The position numbers were made by a program, and so were the translations under genes. Positions 42,225 to 51,631 of a stretch of DNA of 55,737 bases are shown here, in pieces (positions within the stretch are counted from its first letter, which is position 1; each line of letters starts with the position of its first letter). Below the pieces are notes generated by a model. The model had not been told where the DNA came from, made no database searches, and saw nothing but the letters and a program-made list of their open reading frames with translations. Origin of the DNA: Gemmatimonadota bacterium (lineage in GTDB: Bacteria; Gemmatimonadota; Gemmatimonadetes; Longimicrobiales; Gaopeijiaceae); contig QJYK01000299.1 in NCBI GenBank assembly GCA_003248075.1, forward strand, positions 1-55,737, in the 5' to 3' direction.

Positions 42225-43001
42225 ATGATGGCGCTCTCGAGGTGGTCAATCGTTTCCGGGGAGGGCTCCCGATTGCGGGCGCTCACCACGATCGTGCTCG
42301 TGATCGTGGCCATCGCCCTGATGGCATCTCGGTCCTTCGCTCAGGAGCGGCCGGAGTCCCGCTCCTTCGACCTCGTGGGCCACGTCCTGGATGAGGGTGG
42401 ACGCCCGCTGGCGGGGGCGTTCGTCGCCCTCGCAGGCTCGGATTGGGGCTCGCTGACCAACGAGGACGGACGCTTTCTGATCCCCGACGTGTTCGAGGGG
42501 ACCGTAGAGCTTCGCGCCGAGCAGCTCGGCTACGAAACGCTGGAGTGGCGCGGCTACGTGCAGGTCCAGGAGCCGGTGGAGCTTCGGCTGAGTGCCCGGG
42601 CGATCGTGTTGGAGGGGCTGAACGTGGTGACCGACCGCTTCAGGGCCCGCCGCAACGGGACGGCCACCAGCGTGCGTTGGTTCGACCGGACGGCTCTCGC
42701 CACCTCCGTGCAGAACACGGCGCTGGACTTCGTCACCACGCGAGCCGGGCTGACCCGATACTCATGCAACGGGCGCTACTCGACATCGTGCCTGATGGTA
42801 CGTGGGCGGCTGGCCGAGCCGATCGTGTACGTGGACGAGGTTCCCGTGATCGGGGGCATGGAGTACCTCGAAGCGATCCAACCCCACGAGCTCTACATGA
42901 TCGAGGTGTACGGTGCCGGCCGGCACATCAGGGCCTACACGCCCCAGTTCATGGAGCGGGCCGCCAAGCAGCGGCTCCACCCGATCGCGCTCCTGTTCTG
43001 A
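42225..43001 (+). CDS. Orphan carboxypeptidase-regulatory-like and TonB-plug-like protein
   Basis: 258 aa from ATG 42225, chosen because GGAGG lies 7 bases upstream (a GTG and another ATG flank it). After a signal peptide ending SFAQ, residues about 50-125 form a CarboxypepD_reg-like sandwich (VGHVLDEGGRPLAGAFVAL, NEDGRFLIPDV), and about 135-235 look like a TonB plug (LDFVTTRAGLTRYSCNG, LAEPIVYVDEVPVIGG). The barrel is missing and the protein ends normally, so it is a free plug-like protein, not an obvious fragment: no barrel remnants follow. Role unknown, possibly a periplasmic or outer-membrane-linked accessory. Confidence 0.75.
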   Translation: MMALSRWSIVSGEGSRLRALTTIVLVIVAIALMASRSFAQERPESRSFDLVGHVLDEGGRPLAGAFVALAGSDWGSLTNEDGRFLIPDVFEGTVELRAEQLGYETLEWRGYVQVQEPVELRLSARAIVLEGLNVVTDRFRARRNGTATSVRWFDRTALATSVQNTALDFVTTRAGLTRYSCNGRYSTSCLMVRGRLAEPIVYVDEVPVIGGMEYLEAIQPHELYMIEVYGAGRHIRAYTPQFMERAAKQRLHPIALLF

Positions 43002-43006
43002 TCGCC

Positions 43007-43042
43007 CGGAGCCGGGGCTTCATTCGGGAAGCCCCGGCTCCG
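43007..43042. terminator. Bidirectional stem-loop between convergent genes
   Basis: A perfect 15-base stem CGGAGCCGGGGCTTC / GAAGCCCCGGCTCCG with the loop ATTCGG. It overlaps the last codons of fumC and lies just after the orphan plug gene stop. There is no T-run on either side, so it may stop transcription with Rho or protect 3' ends. Confidence 0.6.
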
Positions 43043-44405
43043 TCATTCCCCGGACGTCGAGGGCCGAATCCACCTGGTCAGGGGGTAGAAGCCCTTCCCG
43101 CAGAACGATTTCCCGCACGCTCTTCCGCTCCTTCGCCGCGGCCTTGGCGACCTCTGCGGCCTTGTCGTACCCCACGTACGGATTGAGCGCGGTGGCGATG
43201 GATGGGTTCAGCTCCAGAAGCTCTCGGCAGCGCGCCTCGTTCGCCTCGATCCCGACGACACACTTGTCGGCGAATGCCCGTGCGGCGCTCGCCAGCAAGG
43301 TGATCGACTCGAGCAGCGCCTGAGCCAGCACCGGCATCATGACGTTGAGCTCGAAGTTGCCGCGGCTGCCCGCGAGGGTGACCGTCGTGTGGTTCCCCAT
43401 GACGCGGGCGCTCACCATCATGACGGCCTCGGACATGACGGGGTTGACCTTCCCCGGCATGATGGACGAGCCCGGCTGGATGGCGGGAATCCGGATCTCG
43501 AAGATACCGGACGTGGGCCCGCTCCCCAGCCAGCGGACGTCGTCGGCGATCTTCATGAGGCTCGTGGCCACGGTATTGAGCGCACCGGACGCGCTGACGG
43601 CCGCGTCCTTCCCCCCCTGCGCCTCGAAATGGTCGTCGGCCTCCCGGAACGCGATGCCGGTGAGGGCCGAGACGTGGCCGATCGCACGTCCGGCGAATTC
43701 CGGGTGCGTGTTGATGCCCGTGCCGGTCGCCGTACCGCCCAAAGCCAGCTCTTCGAGCTCCGCAGAGGCACGCCGCACACGCTCGATCCCCTTCTGGACC
43801 TGGGTCGCGTAGCCTCGGAACTCCTGCCCCAGACGGACCGGTGTGGCATCCATCAGGTGCGTTCTACCGGACTTCACGATGCCGTCGAACGCGATCGCTT
43901 TCTCTGCCAGGGCCCCGCGAAGGTGCTCGAGGGCCGGTAACAGCTCCTTCTCGATGGCCACCCGCGCGGCGACGTGGATGGCGGTCGGAATCACGTCGTT
44001 CGATGACTGGGCGAAGTTGACGTGATCATTGGGGTGCACCTTCGATCCGAGGATCTGCGTGGCACGGTTCCCGACGACCTCGTTGGCGTTCATGTTGGTC
44101 GACGTCCCGGAACCCGTCTGGTAGACGTCGAGGACGAACTGGTCGTCCCACCTGCCCTGCGCGACCTCGGTGGCCGCCTGTACCACTGCGTCGGCGATCT
44201 CGGCATCGACTTGGCCCATGTCCCGGTTCGCGAGGGCGGCCGCCTGCTTGATGATGCCCAGCGCCTCGATGAAACGCCGACCGAATCGCTGGCCGCTGAT
44301 GGGGAAGTTCTCGACGGCGCGCTGCGTCTGTGGGCCGTAGAGGGCGTCGGCTGGGACCTTCATCTCACCGAGCGAGTCCTTCTCGATCCGATAGCGGTCC
44401 GACAT
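43020..44405 (-). CDS. fumC: Fumarate hydratase class II
   Basis: A 461-aa homotetrameric fumarase, TCA cycle. It shows SGSGTSTNMNANEVV-type wording near 100-115, HPNDHVN, a TGINTHPEF segment, and the lyase signature GSSIMPGKVNP near 320, with catalytic Ser in that loop. ATG 44405 is selected because the family begins here (MSDRYRIEKDSLG) and GGAG lies 10 bases upstream; the upstream frame to 44522 is noncoding. A possible promoter (TTTACC, 16 bases, TAGATT on the minus strand) is at 44500 to 44473. It is a single-gene unit ending in the bidirectional hairpin. Confidence 0.96.
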   Translation of the reverse strand: MSDRYRIEKDSLGEMKVPADALYGPQTQRAVENFPISGQRFGRRFIEALGIIKQAAALANRDMGQVDAEIADAVVQAATEVAQGRWDDQFVLDVYQTGSGTSTNMNANEVVGNRATQILGSKVHPNDHVNFAQSSNDVIPTAIHVAARVAIEKELLPALEHLRGALAEKAIAFDGIVKSGRTHLMDATPVRLGQEFRGYATQVQKGIERVRRASAELEELALGGTATGTGINTHPEFAGRAIGHVSALTGIAFREADDHFEAQGGKDAAVSASGALNTVATSLMKIADDVRWLGSGPTSGIFEIRIPAIQPGSSIMPGKVNPVMSEAVMMVSARVMGNHTTVTLAGSRGNFELNVMMPVLAQALLESITLLASAARAFADKCVVGIEANEARCRELLELNPSIATALNPYVGYDKAAEVAKAAAKERKSVREIVLREGLLPPDQVDSALDVRGMTEPGLPE

Positions 44406-44472
44406 CTCGGGGCGTCTCCAGGGAGGGTCGCTTCTAGTGAGGTCGACAGGCCGAACGGGACGGCCCGGCCTG

Positions 44473-44500
44473 AATCTACCGGAGGCCCGGAGGGGGTAAA
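44473..44500 (-). promoter_or_regulatory. Possible fumC promoter
   Basis: On the minus strand TTTACC (44500-44495), 16 bases, TAGATT (44478-44473). It is 68 bases before the fumC ATG. The match is moderate and the spacer differs from the 18-base spacer seen elsewhere in the window. Confidence 0.3.
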
Positions 44501-44570
44501 GGCACTCGGCCAAGACCCTCACCCCACCACCACGCCGTGATCTCGAGTGATGGTGGACTGCGGCGGACGG

Positions 44571-46619
44571 CTAGGAGTGACCTGCGCCGACGATCCAGTC
44601 CCTGAGCTCCCGCTCGTACTGGCGGGTCGTAATCAACGTGAGCACGTCACCGGGCTCGACCCTGGTGAATCCGCGCGGCACCACCACCCGATCCCCCCGC
44701 CGAAGAAGGGCGATCAGGGCGTGCTCCGGGACACGGATCTCTCGGATGGCGTGGTTGCACACGCCGTCGTGCTCAGGCATGACCTGCATGTCGAAGTGGA
44801 TCGACTCGAAGCGACTCCCCGGAGGAAGGGCGTCAGACCTCTCGACCAGGCGCTGATGCTCGTCGGAAAGCTCCTTGAAGGCCCACATCATCTCGGTGCG
44901 ACGGAGCACGCCCGTGACGCGCCCAGGGTCACGCGGGTCCACCACGGGGATCTGGTACACGTCCCGATCGGTGAAGCGGCGGAAGGCGTGGCGCAGGGTC
45001 TCGTCGTGCGCGCAGGTCACCACGTTCGCGGTCATGACGTCGCGCACGGTCCGTCCGGCCAGGTCGCCTTCCACGATCGCACGCTCCAGGTCGGTCAACG
45101 CGACCATCCCGGCCAGACGCCCCTCCCCGTCCGTCACCACCCAGCTCCGGCTCCGGTCCTCACGCGCCCGGTCAGCCAGAGAGTCCAGGCTGTCGTCGAC
45201 CGCGGCCATCGGCACGTCCTCGCTCATCGCGTCCGCCACGAGCAGGATGTCCAAGGTCCCGAGCTCGGCGCGGGGACGCGCGAGGGCGCCGCGCCGCCGC
45301 AGCTTGATCGAGTAGATGGAGTCCGGATCGATGCGAGACGCGATGAGCTGGGCGAGCACCACCGAGAACATCAGGGGCAGGATGATCCGGTAGTTGTCGG
45401 TCATCTCGAACAGGATGATGATCGCCGTCATGGGCGCATGTGCCGACGCGCCGAACACCGCCGCCGCCCCGACCAGCGCGTACGCCCCCGGCGACGCGGC
45501 GATCCCGGGCAACCAAGCGTCGGCGATGGTGCCGAAGGCGCCCCCGGTCATGGCCCCGATGAAGAGCGCCGGCGCGAAAACACCTCCGGACCCCCCGGCG
45601 CCCAAGGTCACCGACGTCGCCAGGATCTTCATGAACGCCAGGGCGAACATCAGGCGCGCCGTGAGCTCCCCCGCCATGGCGAGCTCCACGCCCTCGTGGC
45701 CGACCCCGAAGAGGTGGGTGCTCCCGAACGTACCGAGCAAGCCGACCACGAGGCCGCCGGCCACGGCCTTGAACCAGGTGCTCGCCTCCCAGCGATCGAA
45801 CCAATCCTCGATGCCGTAGACCGAGCGGACGTAAAGGAGCGAGACCACGCCGGTGATCCCCCCCAGAAGCACGTAGAGGCCCAGCTCCCAGTTGCTCAGG
45901 AACTCGAATTGCTCGACCAGCCTGAAGGCCGGTTCCGTGCCGAGCGCGGACTGGGCGACCGCAGTGGCGCTCACCGAGGCGACCACCACGAGGCCGAACG
46001 AGCGGGCGGCGAAGCTCCCGAGGATGACCTCGAGCGCGAAGAGGACCCCCGCGATCGGCGCATTGAAGGTGGCCCCGATCGCCCCCGCGGCCCCCGCCGC
46101 CACCATCAGCTTCACCTCCTCCGCACCCATTCCCGCCGCTTGTGCCACCGCGGAGCCGAGGGACGATCCGATCTGAACGATCGGGCCCTCGCGGCCCACC
46201 GAGCCCCCCGAGCCGATGGACAGCGCACTGGCGACCGCCTTGGCGAACGCCACCCGGGGTCGAATCCGGCCTCCGCGCATGCGGACCGCGAACTGGACCT
46301 CGGGAACCCCGTGGCCCTTGGCCTCGGGCGCCCAGCGCTTCACCATCTCGGCGACGATCACCATGCCCACCGCCGGCGCCGTGACGGTGACGACCCACGG
46401 GGGAATGGGGAGGCCCAGGTCGGGCCCGAGCTGCGTGCCCTCGTCGAAGAAGACCCACTGGACGGCCCTGATCATCCAGCGTAGGACGATCGCCCCGACC
46501 CCGGACAGCACACCCACTGCCACGGCCATCGTCAGGGGGCCCAGGGTGGTCGAGCGCTGTACGCGCAGGCGCAGGTCCCGGAGGGCGCCGGAAACGCTCA
46601 CGCGGAAGCGGGCATCCAC
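44571..46619 (-). CDS. ClC-type chloride channel/antiporter with CBS pair and TrkA-C domain
   Basis: A 682-aa membrane protein. The ClC selectivity motifs are GSGGS (136-140), GREGP (142-146, gating Glu144) and the GAGGSGGVFAPALF loop; an internal AHAPMTA follows. Two CBS domains occupy about 445-570 (VADAMSEDVPMAAVDDS; DVMTANVVTCAHDETL), and the last about 75 residues resemble TrkA-C (RCK_C; RVPEHALIALLRRGDRVVVPRGFTRVEPGDVL). It starts 19 bases after the SDR gene. CBS pairs usually sense adenine nucleotides and RCK_C domains bind nucleotides or ions, so activity is probably ligand-gated. Whether channel or Cl/H antiporter is not certain; no proton-Glu is confirmed. Confidence 0.93.
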   Translation of the reverse strand: MDARFRVSVSGALRDLRLRVQRSTTLGPLTMAVAVGVLSGVGAIVLRWMIRAVQWVFFDEGTQLGPDLGLPIPPWVVTVTAPAVGMVIVAEMVKRWAPEAKGHGVPEVQFAVRMRGGRIRPRVAFAKAVASALSIGSGGSVGREGPIVQIGSSLGSAVAQAAGMGAEEVKLMVAAGAAGAIGATFNAPIAGVLFALEVILGSFAARSFGLVVVASVSATAVAQSALGTEPAFRLVEQFEFLSNWELGLYVLLGGITGVVSLLYVRSVYGIEDWFDRWEASTWFKAVAGGLVVGLLGTFGSTHLFGVGHEGVELAMAGELTARLMFALAFMKILATSVTLGAGGSGGVFAPALFIGAMTGGAFGTIADAWLPGIAASPGAYALVGAAAVFGASAHAPMTAIIILFEMTDNYRIILPLMFSVVLAQLIASRIDPDSIYSIKLRRRGALARPRAELGTLDILLVADAMSEDVPMAAVDDSLDSLADRAREDRSRSWVVTDGEGRLAGMVALTDLERAIVEGDLAGRTVRDVMTANVVTCAHDETLRHAFRRFTDRDVYQIPVVDPRDPGRVTGVLRRTEMMWAFKELSDEHQRLVERSDALPPGSRFESIHFDMQVMPEHDGVCNHAIREIRVPEHALIALLRRGDRVVVPRGFTRVEPGDVLTLITTRQYERELRDWIVGAGHS

Positions 46620-46638
46620 GGGTAGCTCGGAGACCCGG

Positions 46639-47361
46639 TCAACCCCGTTTCGGCTGGCTGGGACGCATCTCGACGCGGCTCACGTGCGCCTCCTTCGGAT
46701 ACGACAAGAGCTGCAGGACGGCCAAGGCACAGTCGTCGGCCTCGAGCCGCCAGGTTCGCTCCTCGGCCGGGGTGCGCCCGGCGAAATGGGTGTCCACGCT
46801 TCCCGGCATCACGATGCTCACGCGAATGTCGGCGTAGCGCACGTCCAGCATGGTCGCCTCGGTCATCCCCAGGAGCCCGAACTTGGAGGCGTTGTAGCCG
46901 GTCCCGCCCGCGAACGCGTTGCGGCTGGCCAGGGAGCCCACGTTGATGATCCACCCGTCGCCCGTACGGCTCAGGTGCGGAACCGCCGCCTTGGTGCAGT
47001 AGAAGACCCCACCGAGATTCACGTCGATCTGCATTCGCCACTCGTCGACCGTCAACTCCGTCAGCGGCTTGATGATCCCGATGCCCGCGTTGTTCACCAG
47101 GATGTCCAGCCTCCCCAGGCGCGATACGGTCTGCTCCACCATCGCCCGGCAGGCATCGGGATCCCGGACGTCGCACACCGCCCCCATCACGGTGCCCGCC
47201 CCCGTCCCCGAGAGTCGAGCGACGACCTCGTCCACGGTGGCGGGCGTCCGCGACGAGACCATCACGGACGCATTCGCGCGGGCGAGGTGCTCCGCGATCG
47301 CCCGCCCGATCCCCTTGGTGCTACCCGTGACGATGGCGACCTTGCCGGTCAGATCCGGCAT
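46639..47361 (-). CDS. Short-chain dehydrogenase/reductase
   Basis: A 240-aa classical SDR starting at ATG 47361 (AGAGGT about 6 bases upstream; the frame upstream is noncoding). It has TGSTKGIG (nucleotide loop, near 12-19), NNAGIG, catalytic Ser in NVGSLAS, and YNASK with Tyr and Lys intact. The Arg in SRTP suggests NADPH preference. It is divergent from the pteridine-reductase-like gene and upstream of the ClC gene. Substrate unknown; 3-oxoacyl-ACP-reductase-like enzymes have this wording. Confidence 0.9.
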   Translation of the reverse strand: MPDLTGKVAIVTGSTKGIGRAIAEHLARANASVMVSSRTPATVDEVVARLSGTGAGTVMGAVCDVRDPDACRAMVEQTVSRLGRLDILVNNAGIGIIKPLTELTVDEWRMQIDVNLGGVFYCTKAAVPHLSRTGDGWIINVGSLASRNAFAGGTGYNASKFGLLGMTEATMLDVRYADIRVSIVMPGSVDTHFAGRTPAEERTWRLEADDCALAVLQLLSYPKEAHVSRVEMRPSQPKRG

Positions 47362-47424
47362 CGCGACCTCTCTTGTTCCGGTGATCCGCATCCGCTGGAC
47401 GGACGACAGCCGTATGAGTGTTCC

Positions 47425-48186
47425 ATGAGCGATACCGAATATCAACGGGTGGCCCTGGTTACAGGAGGGGCCGTGCGCGTCGGCCGCGCCGTCTCCCTGG
47501 CCCTCGCTGAAGCCGGGTTCGACATGGCCGTGCACTACCACTCGTCCGCCGACGGGGCCGAGGCGGTGAGGGCCCGGGTCGAGCAGCTGGGACGTTCCTG
47601 TCATCTGGTCCGAGGGGATCTATCGCATCCCGAGGGGCCAGAGCGGATCGTGTCCGAGATCGACGGTCACTACGGGAGGCTCGACCTGGTCGTCAACAGC
47701 GCCGCCGGCTTCGACGAACACCCCCTCGAAGCGGTGGACGCCACGGTTTGGGACCGGGTGATGAACCTGAACGTCCGCGCGCCGCACCTGTTGGTGCGGG
47801 CCGCGGCGCCGTTGCTCCGATCCGGCCGGGGCGCCGTGGTCAACATCCTGGATCTGTCGGCGTTCCAGCCCTGGACGGAGCACCCCGCGCACGCCGTCTC
47901 GAAGGCCGCGCTCGCCCACCTCACTCGGGTCCAGGCGAGGGCGCTGGCACCTGAGGTGCGGGTGAATGCGATCGCGCCCGGCGCGGTCCTCCCCCCGGAC
48001 GACTACCCGCCCGAACGCCTGGACGCGCTCCGCGTGAGAACCCCGTTGGGCCGCCTGGGGACCCCGGAGGACGTCGCGCGCACCGTCCTGTTCCTTGCCG
48101 ATTCACCGTTCGTGACGGGGCAGGTGGTCGCTGTGGACGGGGGCCGGCTGTTGGGCCCCCAGGGCCCGCCTTCCCACGCCTCGTGA
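47425..48186 (+). CDS. Pteridine reductase-like SDR (PTR1/FolM group) with altered catalytic residue
   Basis: A 253-aa SDR. The nucleotide motif TGGAVRVG (13-20) has the TGxxxRxG form of pteridine reductases rather than TGxxxGxG. The serine position reads NILD with Asp143, as in PTR1. The YxxxK motif reads HAVSK, so the expected Tyr is His156 (codon CAC at 47890) while Lys160 stays. This keeps fold and family but makes ordinary reductase catalysis doubtful. The N-terminus begins cleanly at ATG 47425, with no obvious Shine-Dalgarno. It would fit the pterin genes at 23-25 kb as a biopterin or dihydrofolate-like reductase. Confidence 0.8.
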   Translation: MSDTEYQRVALVTGGAVRVGRAVSLALAEAGFDMAVHYHSSADGAEAVRARVEQLGRSCHLVRGDLSHPEGPERIVSEIDGHYGRLDLVVNSAAGFDEHPLEAVDATVWDRVMNLNVRAPHLLVRAAAPLLRSGRGAVVNILDLSAFQPWTEHPAHAVSKAALAHLTRVQARALAPEVRVNAIAPGAVLPPDDYPPERLDALRVRTPLGRLGTPEDVARTVLFLADSPFVTGQVVAVDGGRLLGPQGPPSHAS

Positions 48187-48214
48187 GCGCTGCGGACCCG
48201 AGCCGGCTACTTGG

Positions 48215-49222
48215 TCAGTGCCCGGCCGCCGTCGCCGCCGCCGCTGCGATACCCCCGTGGGCCAGCCAGCGCTCTGCATCCAACGCCGCCATGCAGCCCG
48301 TACCGGCGGCGGAGACAGCCTGGCGATAGTAGTCGTCCATGACGTCCCCGCAGGCGAAGACCCCGGGTACCGAGGTGTGGGTGCGCCACGGTACCGGCAT
48401 CTCGACATACCCGTTGTCCTTGAGCCTGACCTTTCCCTCGAGAAACCCGGTGTTGGGGGTGTGTCCGATGGCCACGAAGAGCCCGGACACCGCCAGCTCG
48501 CTCTTTTCGCCGGTGACCGTGTCCTGAAGGAGGAGCCCCGTGATCTCCCCTTCGCCGAGCACTTCGAGGACGACCTTGTTCCAGGCGACCCGGATCTTCG
48601 GGTTGGCCAGTGCCCGATCCGCCATGATTCTCGACGCGCGCAGCTCGTCCCGCCGGTGCACGACGACCACTTCGCGGGCGAACTTGGTCAGGTACAGGGC
48701 GTCCTCCATCGCGGAATCCCCTCCGCCGACGACGGCGAGGACCCTGTCTCGGAAGGCGGGCAGCGCGCCGTCGCACACCGCGCACGCACTCACCCCGCCC
48801 CCGGATTGGGCCAGCCGCTCCTCGTTGGGCAGACCGATCCACTTGGCGTTGGCTCCGGTGGCCAGGATGACCGCCTCGGTGCGCACCTCACGCCCCTGGC
48901 TGGAGCGCAGCACCAACGGACGCTGCTCGAAGTCGACGTCGACGATGTCTTCCGTGAGGATGCGCGTGCCGAACCGCTCGGCCTGCGCGCGCATCTCCAT
49001 CATGAGCTCCTGGCCCGTGACCCCGTCCCGGAAGCCCGGATAGTTCTCGACCTCGGTGGTGAACATGAGCTGGCCACCCGGGATCATGGTCCTGCTCCCC
49101 GCCCCCTCGAAGACCAGGGGCTTCAGGCTGGCGCGGGCCGCGTAGATCGCCGCCGTCCAGCCGGCCGGGCCCGATCCGATGATGACCACCTGCTCCAGGT
49201 CTCGAGGGGAGTTGTCCTTCAT
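48215..49222 (-). CDS. trxB: Thioredoxin reductase
   Basis: A 335-aa low-molecular-weight thioredoxin reductase. FAD motif [10 protein letters not shown] (16-25), the redox pair CAVCDG (Cys147, Cys150), NADPH motif [12 protein letters not shown] and the FAD-binding [10 protein letters not shown] are all present. It keeps thioredoxin reduced in the cytoplasm. It begins 7 bases after the ferredoxin-NADP reductase stop, so the two related flavoproteins form an operon. The Ala-rich C-terminus ([12 protein letters not shown]) is a short tail. Convergent with the pteridine reductase gene. Confidence 0.96.
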   Translation of the reverse strand: MKDNSPRDLEQVVIIGSGPAGWTAAIYAARASLKPLVFEGAGSRTMIPGGQLMFTTEVENYPGFRDGVTGQELMMEMRAQAERFGTRILTEDIVDVDFEQRPLVLRSSQGREVRTEAVILATGANAKWIGLPNEERLAQSGGGVSACAVCDGALPAFRDRVLAVVGGGDSAMEDALYLTKFAREVVVVHRRDELRASRIMADRALANPKIRVAWNKVVLEVLGEGEITGLLLQDTVTGEKSELAVSGLFVAIGHTPNTGFLEGKVRLKDNGYVEMPVPWRTHTSVPGVFACGDVMDDYYRQAVSAAGTGCMAALDAERWLAHGGIAAAAATAAGH

Positions 49223-49229
49223 CGCAACC

Positions 49230-50237
49230 TCACTTGTCCTTGAAGATCTTCATGTTCGTGGAGTGGCCCGGATTGACGCGCGCCTTCGGATCCACGAAGT
49301 GCACCGCGTTGTTGACGGCCACCGCCGCCTCGGCGAAGCCCGTAGCGATGAGGTCGAGCTTCCCCTCGTAGTCCACGATGTCCCCGGCTGCGAAGATGCC
49401 CGGGACGTTCGTCTCCATGAGCGCATTGACCTTCACTCGATTCTTCGTGATCTCGACACCCCAGTGTTGGATGGGTCCCAGGTCGGGCTTGAAGCCAAGG
49501 AAGGAAAGCACCGCGTCGCACTCGATGCAGGTTTCCTCGTCGGTCCGGTTGTCGAAGATCGTCGTACGCTCCACTACCTCGGTACCCTCGATGTTCCGCA
49601 CCTCGTGGAAGGTGCGCAGCTCGATCTCGCCGGCCTCCGACGCAGCCTGCACACTGTTCACGGTCGCCTGGTGCGCCCGCCACCCGTCCCGACGGTGGAC
49701 CAGAACCAGCCGGTCGGTCATGTCTTTGAGGATCAACGCCCAGTCGAGGGCGGAGTCCCCTCCACCCACGATGACGACCCTCGCGCCCCGGTATCGCTCG
49801 GGGTCCTTCACCGCATACTCGACGCCCCTACGCAGGAACTCGTCGTAGCCCGGTACGTCCAACCGCATGGGCTCGAAGGCACCCTTGCCCCCGGCGATCA
49901 CCAGCGCCTTGGTCAGGTACTGGGCCGAGGCGCCGCGAAGCCGAAAATGCCCACCCTCCCAATGGACCTCCTCCACCTGCTCGTCCAGCACCAGGTCGGG
50001 CTGGAACTGCATGGCCTGGGCGACCAGGTTCTTCGAAAGGTCCTTCGCCAGGATCTTCGGGAAGCCACCGACGTCGAAGATGTCCTTCTCGGGGTAGAGC
50101 GCCGTCAGCTGGCCGCCCAGCTCAGGGAGCGAGTCGATGATGCGGGTGCTGCACCCGCGCATGCCCGCGTAGAAAGCGCCGAAGAGCCCGGTCGGCCCGC
50201 CGCCGATGATCGTGATATCCCGGATTTCGTTCGCCAT
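49230..50237 (-). CDS. Ferredoxin/flavodoxin-NADP reductase, TrxR-like (YumC type)
   Basis: A 335-aa flavoprotein related to TrxB. FAD motif [10 protein letters not shown] (near 12-21), a long [20 protein letters not shown] segment, NADP motif [12 protein letters not shown]-like [11 protein letters not shown], and [10 protein letters not shown]. The redox CxxC between the domains is absent, which is the mark of TrxR-like ferredoxin-NADP reductases. It should move electrons between NADPH and ferredoxin or flavodoxin. It starts shortly after the AI-2E permease gene (77 bases) with a TATA-like sequence there, and continues into trxB. Confidence 0.93.
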   Translation of the reverse strand: MANEIRDITIIGGGPTGLFGAFYAGMRGCSTRIIDSLPELGGQLTALYPEKDIFDVGGFPKILAKDLSKNLVAQAMQFQPDLVLDEQVEEVHWEGGHFRLRGASAQYLTKALVIAGGKGAFEPMRLDVPGYDEFLRRGVEYAVKDPERYRGARVVIVGGGDSALDWALILKDMTDRLVLVHRRDGWRAHQATVNSVQAASEAGEIELRTFHEVRNIEGTEVVERTTIFDNRTDEETCIECDAVLSFLGFKPDLGPIQHWGVEITKNRVKVNALMETNVPGIFAAGDIVDYEGKLDLIATGFAEAAVAVNNAVHFVDPKARVNPGHSTNMKIFKDK

Positions 50238-50314
50238 CGGGTTCCGTGGAGATTCGCCGAGAACGGGGTATCGGGGCGTCCGGCCGCCCCGGGGAGGCCA
50301 TATAGTCTAACCAA

Positions 50315-51631
50315 TCAACCCGTTTCGGTCCCCGGGCCTGCCTCCACGCCCAGATAGGTCCGCGAAACCTTGTATCGGGCCAGGGCCCGCTCCACGAGGA
50401 GCTTCACGCCCACGGCGCCCGGAACCCCGATCAGAAGTCCCACGAAGCCGAAGAAGAAGCCGCTCAGAGCCAGCGCCAACACGACCCACACGGGGTGGAG
50501 TCCCACCGAGTCCCCGACCACCCGGGGGCTGATGACCGAGCCCTCCAACCCCTGGGCGACCCCGTACACGACCACGACCTTGAGGAGCGACACCCCCACG
50601 CTCCCGCTCACCAGCGCGATGAACAGGGCGGGCACCAGACTGAGCACGAGGCCGAGGTAGGGCACCACGCTGAACACGGCCACCAGGAGGCCCAGGGTCC
50701 CCGCGTAGGGGAAGCGCGCCAGCCACAGGCCGAGCCCGGTGATGGCCCCGATCGCGATCGCGACCGTGATCTGGCCGCGCAGGTACCGGCCGAGCAGCCG
50801 GTCGTACTCCCTGAAGTACGCGACGACTCCGTCGCGTCGCGGCCTGGGCACCAGATCACCCGCACCCCGCACGATCCCGTCCCAGTCCCGCAGGAGGTAG
50901 AATGTGAGGGCCGGCGTGAGGACCACGTACCCCAGCACGGACAGGATGGAGCCGACCCCCCGGCCGAGCCCGAGCACGCCGGTCCAGAGCTGCTGGGCCA
51001 GCGCGGATCGCCGCTCCTCGAGGAATGCGACGACGGCAGCCGAATCCACCGCGCGCAGCCGAGCCACGAGCTCCCGCTCATCGAGGATCGGCAGGTCGAT
51101 GCGCAGCAGGCGCTGTTGGCCTACCTCCACCCAATCGGCGACGCGCTGGAAGAACACCGGGATACGCTGCACCATCGTGCCCAGCTGCTCGACCGCCGCG
51201 GGGATCGCGAGCAGGAGGAGCGCCGCCAGAAGCGCAAGCGCGGGAAGGGTGAGGACCGCGATGGCCACCGGGCGCGGGAGGCGCCGCCGTTGCAGCGCGT
51301 CCACCATCGGGTCGAGCAGGTAGGCGAGCACCACCGACAGCACGAACGGTGCGAGCAACGACCCGGTGGCCCTCAGCATCCAGAACAGGGTCAGCAGGCC
51401 TGTGGTGACGAGCAGGGCCCCATGCCCCGGTCTCCCGCGAAACGGAAGCAGGACCGCCCACAACACCACGAAGAGCAGGAACGGGTTCAGGACCCCCCGG
51501 ACCGAGTAGAGCAAGAACACCAGCACCGCAAGCGCAGTGATCGCCTCGAGCCCGCGCCAGGCGACGATGTCGGCGCGTTCGCCCCCTCCGCCCCGCGGGC
51601 CGGTCGGGCTCGCTTCGTCCCGCCCGCTCAC
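50315..51631 (-). CDS. AI-2E family (PerM-like) transporter
   Basis: A 438-aa membrane protein. After an acidic/Pro-rich start it shows two helix pairs (about 22-60 and 65-95), a soluble part, and a C-terminal set of four to five helices with the family phrases SVVPYLGLVLSLVPALF and VVGDSVGLHPVWVVLAL. GTG 51631 overlaps the NUDIX stop (GTGA), so coupling decides the start. The AI-2E/PerM family exports small molecules or ions; a role in quorum signals is not supported here. It is part of the mla-NUDIX unit by overlap. Confidence 0.9.
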   Translation of the reverse strand: MSGRDEASPTGPRGGGGERADIVAWRGLEAITALAVLVFLLYSVRGVLNPFLLFVVLWAVLLPFRGRPGHGALLVTTGLLTLFWMLRATGSLLAPFVLSVVLAYLLDPMVDALQRRRLPRPVAIAVLTLPALALLAALLLLAIPAAVEQLGTMVQRIPVFFQRVADWVEVGQQRLLRIDLPILDERELVARLRAVDSAAVVAFLEERRSALAQQLWTGVLGLGRGVGSILSVLGYVVLTPALTFYLLRDWDGIVRGAGDLVPRPRRDGVVAYFREYDRLLGRYLRGQITVAIAIGAITGLGLWLARFPYAGTLGLLVAVFSVVPYLGLVLSLVPALFIALVSGSVGVSLLKVVVVYGVAQGLEGSVISPRVVGDSVGLHPVWVVLALALSGFFFGFVGLLIGVPGAVGVKLLVERALARYKVSRTYLGVEAGPGTETG

